The notes under the pieces: model-generated
What the model saw: the letters and a program-made list of their open reading frames with translations, nothing else
Told to the model about the DNA's origin: nothing
Database searches by the model: none
Assembly (NCBI GenBank): GCA_002385465.1
Contig: DGDN01000095.1
Location: forward strand, 1-7,091
DNA length: 7,091 nt
Source: Candidatus Fermentithermobacillaceae bacterium UBA3951
GTDB lineage: Bacteria > Bacillota > Sulfobacillia > Fermentithermobacillales > Fermentithermobacillaceae
Reading direction: 5' to 3'
Translations under genes and position numbers: made by a program
Part shown: positions 1-6,168 of the stretch, one piece after another
Position numbering within the stretch: the stretch's first letter is position 1
Layout: each line of letters begins with the position of its first letter

Positions 1-166
1 GTGAATTAACTGACCTTTGACAAGACCGTCGATTGTCACTGCGGAGATCAGGCGACGTAATACCATGCGGTGCGGGCCTTGACTGCACCGACCTGCTCGC
101 TCAGCCGCACACTGGTAGTTTCTTGTCAATTCGCAAAAGTCCTCTCAGAATGATCAGCCCGACAAT
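1..166. other. Non-coding stretch downstream of the BREX island
   Basis: No convincing gene on either strand. Besides the 9-bp inverted repeat there are short overlapping stems: CGGTGC 68-73 with GCACCG 85-90, and GTGCGG 70-75 with CCGCAC 105-110. These two are mutually exclusive because they share the same left arm. Neither is followed by a T-run, so no intrinsic terminator for the operon can be called. It may reach the gene beyond the left edge. Confidence 0.4.
17..129. repeat. 9-bp inverted repeat TTGACAAGA / TCTTGTCAA with 95-nt spacer
   Basis: TTGACAAGA at 17-25 is perfectly inverted at 121-129. Just outside, GTGAATT (1-7) and AATTCGC (129-135) are also inverted with one mismatch, though at a different offset. 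No transposase gene, target duplication or terminator-like T-run goes with it. It may be the trace of a small mobile element or simply chance. Confidence 0.25.
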
Positions 167-583
167 CTAGCTGCAAGTGCTGCAAACTGGGTCTGAGTCG
201 AGTGCCCGCCAACCTTGAGGCAGGAGTTGTACACTTGGAGGCCTGACCACGTTGAGCAGTCTCATGGGTTGCGCCTTGTACACCAGAGCGAAGCCGGAGT
301 CAGGTGAGGCCTCGAAATACGGTTCTGGCTCGAACCAGCCAAACAGGCAGGTGAACTTGGAGATCGCCTCATCGTGGGAGCTGTACTCGAAGCGCTCTAC
401 TCGAACCACTATCGAGTCCCAGACCACCAGCTTCGTCGTGCTCTCGGTCCACTAAAGCCTGTCACCGGGCCTCAAGTCATCGTACGGCGACAACCGGCGT
501 CGCCACAGGTTATACCAGTACCTTCGAGCCATCTCGGACGCACCGCTTGGCAGACTAAAGCGTCGGCTGGTTATGTACCCCAC
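167..583 (-). pseudogene. Small ASCH/EVE-like domain protein interrupted by an in-frame TAG
   Basis: One reading frame of 138 sense codons, read in a single frame, is broken after codon 43 by TAG at 454-452. On both sides the sequence reads like one small beta-barrel domain of the ASCH/PUA-EVE kind: DDLRPGDRL, then stop, then WTESTTKLVVWDSIVVRVERF, written here as WTESTTKLVV and WDSIVVRVERF. It continues with YSSHDEAISKF, PYFEASPDSGFALVYKA and a conserved-looking end LLPQGWRALD. Such domains bind RNA or DNA, sometimes with modified bases (family knowledge); the assignment is by eye. The chosen GTG start at 583 has a strong AGGAGGT 7 nt upstream; GTG 643 and ATG 532 are alternatives. It lies 76 nt after brxA on the same strand and is probably co-transcribed. 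TAG differs by one base from TAC or TAT, and Tyr would fit the motif, so a recent nonsense mutation or a sequencing error is the simplest explanation. Confidence 0.5.
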
Positions 584-590
584 ATCGAGC

Positions 591-597
591 ACCTCCT
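591..597 (-). promoter_or_regulatory. Ribosome-binding site of the ASCH-like frame
   Basis: AGGAGGT, nearly a full anti-Shine-Dalgarno match, stands 7 nt before the GTG at 583. It is the strongest ribosome-binding site in the window, which suggests that the frame downstream was a real translated gene before the TAG arose. Confidence 0.55.
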
Positions 598-659
598 GCT
601 CATGCCTGGCCACGCCCGTCTTAGCAAGACCCGACGCGGTCACCGTCTCCTATCAATAG

Positions 660-1388
660 TCACCGCCTCGCGATCGTCACGATATCAACGTCGAGCCCTT
701 GGCGCTGCACCTCCAGCTGTTTCGACTTGCGAATGGCTGCCTCCGATATATCCAGATGGAATGGGAACGCTACCGACAGATTCGGTACCTGCTGCATAAG
801 CAGGATTTCGCTATCCAGAGATGACAGTAGGGCCGCCAGGAACCACAGCTGAACCTCAGTGCTAACAGGAGCTTTCCTGGGGCCAGGCACGTAAATCCCT
901 TTCTTGTGGGTGTCTTCGAGAACGCCCCAGTCGACCATGGAACGTACCACCCGCCTACACGCCCTCAGAACCGTGGAACGCTCACCCCATCGCTCACACA
1001 AGCGGCGACGGATCTGGCCAAGTGAGATCTCGTTTTGAAGGATCAGAAGCCGTCCAATGATATCGGCTATATCTCGGAAGAACGGATAAGCCAGGAGAGT
1101 CATACCCCAGTGCAGCCAGAGCCTCGCGTCCGGGCCCTCTTCAGCCAGAAACCGAAAAGCCTGCTCTTGCAGCGGTCTGTGCCGCTCAGGCACCCGAGCC
1201 CAAATGCGAGTCAGTACACCGATGGTCTTGTCGCGCGCTTCTTGACTGGGATGCTCGGGCTCCAACATGTTTTCGAGGTATGTCCGGATTTCGAGCATGT
1301 CGTGTGTCATCGACGCTTTCCACGCCACAGAATCCAGCCATTCAAGCTTTATCCGCCTGTCGAACCCAATAACCAGGCTCACGGTCAC
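660..1388 (-). CDS. brxA: BrxA-like winged-helix DNA-binding protein, last gene of the BREX module
   Basis: Predicted protein of 242 residues, mainly helical, with no enzymatic motif. Residues ~119-160 look like a winged helix-turn-helix: ISLGQIRRRLCERW, then a run rich in Arg and Val (RRVVRSMVDWGVLED), and the wing KKGIYVPGP. The C terminus has KQLEVQRQGLDVDIV (223-237). Its position directly behind pglZ is where brxA sits in type 3 BREX operons, and BrxA proteins are known DNA-binding winged-helix proteins; the name rests on position and fold rather than on a decisive motif. I prefer the GTG at 1388, which overlaps the pglZ TGA as GTGA and has GGGAGGG just upstream. A TTG at 1400 would add four residues but sits upstream of that ribosome-binding site and has none of its own; a second GTG at 1382 is also possible. 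A divergent helper or regulator not homologous to BrxA cannot be excluded. Confidence 0.68.
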   Translation of the reverse strand: MTVSLVIGFDRRIKLEWLDSVAWKASMTHDMLEIRTYLENMLEPEHPSQEARDKTIGVLTRIWARVPERHRPLQEQAFRFLAEEGPDARLWLHWGMTLLAYPFFRDIADIIGRLLILQNEISLGQIRRRLCERWGERSTVLRACRRVVRSMVDWGVLEDTHKKGIYVPGPRKAPVSTEVQLWFLAALLSSLDSEILLMQQVPNLSVAFPFHLDISEAAIRKSKQLEVQRQGLDVDIVTIARR

Positions 1389-3325
1389 CGTCCCTCCCAA
1401 ATTTTGACAAAGGGGACTACGACCTCCTCCAGGGAGATTCCTCCATGGGTCACAGTCTCTTGTCCTTCTTGAACGAATGCGGTCCGCCCGGAAGCAAGAA
1501 GGACACAGTAACCGTGAGGCAGGCCAACCCCCGGCCAGGCGATCGCGCCAGGCGCCTTTTCCATCATCTGTTTTCTGAGTACCTCGGTGCCATAGACACG
1601 CGCGCGTTCACCACGGACTTCTGACAGTATACCGTCCTGCAGCTTCCCTACACCCTTTGCCGCGATGTTGCCGTGATCAGAGGTCAGGAAGACTGTATAT
1701 TGGTTTTTCAGAAGTGAATCGATAAAGTCCCCTATCCAGCCCTGTTCCGCCCACAATCGCACTTGTTGGTGCATGCCAGGGATTCCAAGCTCCATGCCAT
1801 GAAGGATCCTGTCCACCTTGTCTATAACCAAGCCGACGACCTCGGGCCGTTGCTCCAAGAGGTCACGGGATTCCTGCAATTTGCTATCGTCCCAGCTCTT
1901 TGCGTAGTAGACGCGGTCGCCTCTCACGCCGCTATCTTCCCAGAGTCTGCACCAAAGCGATTCTTCCTTTGAGGTGCTCATGATCGCTTTTTCCAGGTAC
2001 ATGGGCGGGTCTCCCGCAAACAGCGATTGTCTGGAGACAGATGTTAGAGTGGGTACCCAAGCGAAAACCTGGCCTTCCTCAAATCGCCAAGCTGGGTGCT
2101 TCTCTCTCATGAAATCCCGGATGATCAGCCACTGATCGAGAGAGAGACCGTCAATCACCAGCAAAGCGACTCTCCCCACAAGACCCTTGGCGCGCTGGTA
2201 GGCGAGGTGCCTGCTTACGTGGTGCACCATCACCGGCCTCTCTGTATACGGAAGACTGGCGAGAGAACCGTAGCGTGCAAGCATCCATCTGGCAAACCGG
2301 TCCTCGACCTCATCATGCAGCTGCTCGATCTCGTTCTCTGCCACGCTATCTATGTTCAGCTTGAATCTTAGTACCTGCATTTCAGCCCAAAGAACTGCAG
2401 TGTGCTGCCAATCCCTATGAGAAGCCGAGGCCTCAGGAAGGCTTCTCCGGATTTCTTGAAGAAGCCACGCCAGTCTGCGAGCGTCATTTGCCTGCCTGTC
2501 AAAGCTCACTCCCGGCAACACCCAGTCCGGCAAACCTTCTACAGACTCAACGTGAACCTGTTCGAGGCGGCCTTCTGCGAAGAGAGTATCCATGTATACT
2601 CGGATATCGTAATCGCCGAAAGGGACCACCGTAGATTCTTCACGAAGTCCACCGGTCACATACTGCTTCCATTCCCGTTGCAGAAACTTAAAGAAGAGCT
2701 CTCGGTCGGGGACGATGTCTTCCAGTGGCCAGGTATTGAAGATAGCCTTGTTCCTCAGAGAAGCAACCACGTGGTCATCGAGTGCCTTTGGAAAGGTCAC
2801 GGATCTGCAGTGACGCGAAAGCAGCGTTTTCATGAGGTCGACCGGGGATTGGATAAGGTCCACTGCGATGCCAAAGACATGCTCCAGAACGAAATCTTTG
2901 GTCGCCCTTTCGCCAAGATGAGGGCCGCTGTAAGCCTCATAAGACTCGTATAGCTTATCCATCCATCGCTTCTCAAGAGACGCAACTACCGGGTAGCTGA
3001 GTCTCGGGAAGATGTCAGCAAGACTGAGAAACACCTTTCTGCCCTGCACCCAGACATCGAACGGCAGACGCCGCAGTTCCTGCCTATCATCTTGCACTAC
3101 GACCACCAAGGGCGCAGTCTCGCCGCGATCCCGCCTGGGGCGATACTTCGACTCATATACATAGCGAAACGCGATTGGATCACCGAAGAAGAGGATGTCA
3201 AACCCCATGCTTTCCAAGGTCGAAAGCATGTCCTCCTCCGCCATGAGGCCGTCAGGATCGGCTATCAAGATGAGGTCAGGCGCACCCGGCTGTATTCCCT
3301 GAAGCACTCTCTCACGCCAGCTCAT
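1385..3325 (-). CDS. pglZ: PglZ-domain protein, alkaline-phosphatase superfamily (BREX)
   Basis: Protein of 646 residues. The C-terminal half (from ~385) is a PglZ domain of the alkaline phosphatase/phosphodiesterase fold. It begins with a strand and metal-ligand Asp in LLVIDGLSLDQW (388-399), followed by PTLTSVSRQSLFAGDPP (425-441), which carries the candidate Thr/Ser nucleophile region. Then come VIDKVDRILHG (500-510), TSDHGN (548-553) with the Asp-His pair, and THGGISLEEVVVPF (626-639), a very typical PglZ ending. The N-terminal ~380 residues hold no domain I can name; they start with a Rossmann-like alternation (LILIADPDG, 18-26). PglZ is a core component of all BREX and Pgl systems and is required for phage exclusion; its exact chemistry is not settled by this sequence. 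No signal peptide or membrane segment is seen, so it is cytoplasmic. The ATG overlaps the helicase stop (ATGA) and has AGGTGG 6 nt upstream. The expected motifs are intact, so it looks functional. Confidence 0.93.
   Translation of the reverse strand: MSWRERVLQGIQPGAPDLILIADPDGLMAEEDMLSTLESMGFDILFFGDPIAFRYVYESKYRPRRDRGETAPLVVVVQDDRQELRRLPFDVWVQGRKVFLSLADIFPRLSYPVVASLEKRWMDKLYESYEAYSGPHLGERATKDFVLEHVFGIAVDLIQSPVDLMKTLLSRHCRSVTFPKALDDHVVASLRNKAIFNTWPLEDIVPDRELFFKFLQREWKQYVTGGLREESTVVPFGDYDIRVYMDTLFAEGRLEQVHVESVEGLPDWVLPGVSFDRQANDARRLAWLLQEIRRSLPEASASHRDWQHTAVLWAEMQVLRFKLNIDSVAENEIEQLHDEVEDRFARWMLARYGSLASLPYTERPVMVHHVSRHLAYQRAKGLVGRVALLVIDGLSLDQWLIIRDFMREKHPAWRFEEGQVFAWVPTLTSVSRQSLFAGDPPMYLEKAIMSTSKEESLWCRLWEDSGVRGDRVYYAKSWDDSKLQESRDLLEQRPEVVGLVIDKVDRILHGMELGIPGMHQQVRLWAEQGWIGDFIDSLLKNQYTVFLTSDHGNIAAKGVGKLQDGILSEVRGERARVYGTEVLRKQMMEKAPGAIAWPGVGLPHGYCVLLASGRTAFVQEGQETVTHGGISLEEVVVPFVKIWEGR
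1392..1398 (-). promoter_or_regulatory. Ribosome-binding site deciding the brxA start
   Basis: GGGAGGG is embedded in the last pglZ codons. Its GGAG core is 5 nt before the GTG at 1388, which itself overlaps the pglZ stop as GTGA. This favours GTG 1388 over the longer TTG start at 1400, which would lie upstream of the site. Confidence 0.65.
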
Positions 3326-6168
3326 TCGTGACCACCTACCACATGGATGATGGTGATGGCATGTAGTTCCGGTAACACCCTGTCCTGAGTCTCTTGCTGC
3401 GACAGCCAGTCTTCCTCTTCTCGGTGGAGCTCTGCTAGACGATGCTCCCGCACCGCAGGCAGCCCAATCCTCATCACGGCATCACGCCGCATCTGGAACC
3501 AATACTGGGCCTTTTCTCGTTCCCTGCGTAGGTGCTCTTCATGCTGCGTTTCGAGTTCCGCGTATACATTGTAACCGTAGCGCTCAGCCTCTTTCTTGAG
3601 CCTGTCGTAAACCTCCACCGCCTCCTTCCCTGAGACATGCCCTTCGATGTCGACTGAAGGCTCATCCAACAGCAGGTCCCATATCCTCTGGGCAGTGGGG
3701 ATGAACACTTTCAGACCCTCTTCTTGTTCAAACAGCGGAACCATCCTGGCTTTCAGGACCTTCTCAGCCACGATGGCTATCCTCCATAGAGACCAATAGC
3801 CTCTAATGCTCTGAGGGAGCTTCCTGAGTCTCACCCTCGGGATTGGCTGGCCGGACACAACGAAAGACAGACGTGACATAATGTCGCGTACCCTCGGCTC
3901 TGCGAGACTAAGGTAAGATAAGGAGTGCGCGTCGGCTTCTTGTCTCGAAAAAGACACACCCTCCATAGCAACGCCGTCTGGCCAGATCACATCGTAGCCT
4001 GCAAGTTTAGGCTCAACTCTTCCCCCTGAAGAAAGCAGGTAGTTCACAGTCATACGCTCAGTCCAATACGGAAGCGGATGGGTGGAAAGCCTTTCCACCA
4101 CTGCCGGACTCAACTCGCCGTCTGCCGTGAGAAGGAGGTTTCCGGCGATCGCCTCTCGGAATCGTTCTCTGAGTTCAGATTCCAGTTCTTGCGCCTTCGG
4201 CACCAGCTGTTCGGGACGGAGGATCGCTTCCCTGTACAGCTCCTCGAAGTCGGAAGCCACTTCACCCGAGTCAAGGACATCGCTCATCTTGTCAACTCCG
4301 AATTCAGCCAGGATGGCCGCAAGCTTTTCCTGCAAGACCTCTTGCACCCGATGCTCGATGGTGTCCTCGAGGACCAAGTTCAGCGCCCGGACAACATGCT
4401 GCTGGCCAATGCGATCCACACGCCCGATACGCTGCTCTATCCGCATGGGATTCCAGGGAAGGTCGTAGTTTATGACAACATGACAGAACTGCAGGTTCAA
4501 GCCCTCTCCGCCAGCATCGGTGGAGACGAGGATCCTTGCCTTGCCTGAAAACTCCTGCTGAACCCTTCTTCTCTCCTCCAAACCCATTGATCCGTTCAGG
4601 CAAACCACGGAAAAGCCCCTGTCTTCCAGAAACTCCTTGAGCATCTCCTGGGTTGCCGTAAACTCGGTAAAGATAAGGAACTTGAGTTCAGGATCATTCT
4701 CCTCAGCTTGCACCTGGTACATCCAGTCGAGTAGAGCCTCGGCCCGGGCATCCGGCTGGAACTCACATTCGCGTGCAAGAGACAGAAGGCTCTTTACCTG
4801 TTCGCGTTCGCTGGCAAAACCCTCCAGGCGATACTTGAGTAGTTCTTCAAGCTGAGCTTGCCCGTCAATGTCCCACCAGTCTTCTTCCAGGTTATCAAGC
4901 CCCACAAAATGACCGGGCGCCTCTTCTTCGATTACCTCCAGTCTTCGCTCCAGGGCTGTTCGAATCGCCCTCGTGCTGCTGGCAACAAGGCGCTGCATCA
5001 GCACCATCAAGAAACCGACGTAGTTTCGCTTCTCCTTGAGCGCCCGGTTGTATCCTTCCCTCACGTATTCGGTGACGGCATCGTACAGCTTCCGCTGCTT
5101 CACATGCTGAGTCCTCCAAGCCACGGGCACGAGCTGCGTGCGACGAGGCTTGAACAGAGGTCTCCCCTTCTCGTCTATCGCACGGCGCTTTTCGGTGCGG
5201 ATGACAAAGCGAGACACTCTCTCCCTCTTCACAGAGTCGACGCTCGGGAAAGCCTCGCTGTCGAGAAGCGACATCAAACGATGAAACGACTCGGTCTTCC
5301 CCTGGTGGGGAGTAGCGGTGAGAAGGAGGAGGTACGGTGAGACCTGGGCAAGCCCTCTTCCCAAACGGTACCTGGCTACCATACTGGTGCTTCCAGCTAT
5401 CTTGTGGGCTTCGTCGACGATCACCAGGTCCCATCCTGCGGCAAGCAGGCTTTCAAAGCGCTCCCGATTGTACCGGTCCACCTGCTCTTTTCTCCAACCT
5501 CTTCGAGACTCAAGAGGCTTCACTGCGTCCATCGGCACGATGACTTGATCGAACCTTCGCCAGAAGTTGGAATCCCCATCGAACTGAGAGAGAGCCGAGA
5601 TTTCAGGAGGCTCCAGCACGTAGAAGCGCTCGGAAAAACGGTCTTCCATCTCCTGTGCCCACTGCATGATTAGCCCCTTCGGAGCGACGATCAGCGTGCG
5701 CCTCACAAGTCCCCGGAGCTTCATTTCTCGCATTATGAGGCCGGCCTCGATCGTTTTCCCCAGCCCTACCTCGTCAGCCAAGAGGTAGCGCACCCTGTCA
5801 TCTGAGAGAGCTCGAGACACCGCATAGATCTGATGGGGCAAGGGCACAACGCGAGCCTCGAGCGGGGCGACAAGGATGTCCGAATGGGCCAGGCTCTCCT
5901 GGATGCGGGCTGCAGCTACCGTGTACAGGAGTCTTTCTCGACCAGGAACATCAGCCTGCGTGATGGAAGTAAGATCTTCTTCCTGAAGCTGAACGACCTT
6001 CTCCAGGCTCGTGGACCAGGCCCGGTAGACAACCTTTCCCCACAGGTCCAACGTTTCGATGACTTTGACCGGTTCGCGATGCTTAAGACTCCAGCTCCAA
6101 TCTCCTGGCTGATATCTCCGGGCCAGCGCCAACACCAACACCTCACAAGGCCGGCTATCGTTCCCCAA
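3322..6168 (-). CDS. brxHII: SNF2-family DEAH helicase/translocase, BrxHII-like
   Basis: Protein of 948 residues with a complete superfamily 2 SNF2 ATPase. Motif I is DEVGLGKTIEAG (132-143), Ia VAPKGLIMQW (161-170), II DEAH (252-255), III TATP (284-287), IV FLIFTEF (497-503), V STDAGGEGLNLQ (549-560) and VI QRIGRVDRIGQ (579-589). A linker of ~170 residues, partly Trp-rich and acidic, separates the two RecA-like lobes. About 350 residues follow motif VI, ending in a charged, probably coiled-coil stretch (~850-925). In BREX type 3, BrxHII is the helicase between pglXI and pglZ; here it overlaps both neighbours. The farthest start is TTG at 6168, because an in-frame TGA lies three codons upstream. 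It has no clear ribosome-binding site, so it may depend on ribosomes leaving the methyltransferase. GTG codons 10 or 12 (6141, 6135) are alternatives; GAGG stands 5 nt before codon 12. The stop overlaps the pglZ start as ATGA. DISARM DrmD is a related helicase, but the neighbours do not fit DISARM. Confidence 0.85.
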   Translation of the reverse strand: MGNDSRPCEVLVLALARRYQPGDWSWSLKHREPVKVIETLDLWGKVVYRAWSTSLEKVVQLQEEDLTSITQADVPGRERLLYTVAAARIQESLAHSDILVAPLEARVVPLPHQIYAVSRALSDDRVRYLLADEVGLGKTIEAGLIMREMKLRGLVRRTLIVAPKGLIMQWAQEMEDRFSERFYVLEPPEISALSQFDGDSNFWRRFDQVIVPMDAVKPLESRRGWRKEQVDRYNRERFESLLAAGWDLVIVDEAHKIAGSTSMVARYRLGRGLAQVSPYLLLLTATPHQGKTESFHRLMSLLDSEAFPSVDSVKRERVSRFVIRTEKRRAIDEKGRPLFKPRRTQLVPVAWRTQHVKQRKLYDAVTEYVREGYNRALKEKRNYVGFLMVLMQRLVASSTRAIRTALERRLEVIEEEAPGHFVGLDNLEEDWWDIDGQAQLEELLKYRLEGFASEREQVKSLLSLARECEFQPDARAEALLDWMYQVQAEENDPELKFLIFTEFTATQEMLKEFLEDRGFSVVCLNGSMGLEERRRVQQEFSGKARILVSTDAGGEGLNLQFCHVVINYDLPWNPMRIEQRIGRVDRIGQQHVVRALNLVLEDTIEHRVQEVLQEKLAAILAEFGVDKMSDVLDSGEVASDFEELYREAILRPEQLVPKAQELESELRERFREAIAGNLLLTADGELSPAVVERLSTHPLPYWTERMTVNYLLSSGGRVEPKLAGYDVIWPDGVAMEGVSFSRQEADAHSLSYLSLAEPRVRDIMSRLSFVVSGQPIPRVRLRKLPQSIRGYWSLWRIAIVAEKVLKARMVPLFEQEEGLKVFIPTAQRIWDLLLDEPSVDIEGHVSGKEAVEVYDRLKKEAERYGYNVYAELETQHEEHLRREREKAQYWFQMRRDAVMRIGLPAVREHRLAELHREEEDWLSQQETQDRVLPELHAITIIHVVGGHE
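3332..3337 (-). promoter_or_regulatory. Ribosome-binding site of pglZ
   Basis: AGGTGG lies 6 nt before the pglZ ATG and inside the last codons of the helicase gene. With the ATGA stop/start overlap it supports both the chosen start and coupled translation of the two genes. Confidence 0.65.

Noticed and set aside
17..22. TTGACA as a -35 promoter box
   Set aside because: No acceptable -10 hexamer stands 16-18 nt downstream on the plus strand; the inverted copy (minus strand, 129-124) has none either.
44..120. Possible tRNA or small structured RNA
   Set aside because: Short stems exist, but there is no T-loop consensus, no acceptor pairing and no consistent cloverleaf.
584..643. GTG at 643 as start of the ASCH-like frame
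   Set aside because: It has a shorter AGGAG with only 3 nt spacing, and the added residues look unconserved; the AGGAGGT before GTG 583 is much better placed. It is not excluded.
374..799. Plus-strand open frame of 141 codons crossing the brxA end and the ASCH-like frame
   Set aside because: It spans two minus-strand frames with better evidence and shows no recognisable motif or convincing ribosome-binding site.
2402..2953. Plus-strand open frame of 183 codons inside pglZ
   Set aside because: It lies wholly antisense to a motif-supported PglZ gene, has no recognisable domain, and is the usual shadow of a moderately GC-rich coding strand.
4858..5340. Plus-strand open frame of 160 codons inside the helicase gene
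   Set aside because: Antisense to the conserved SNF2 core; no domain and low-complexity composition in line with a shadow frame.
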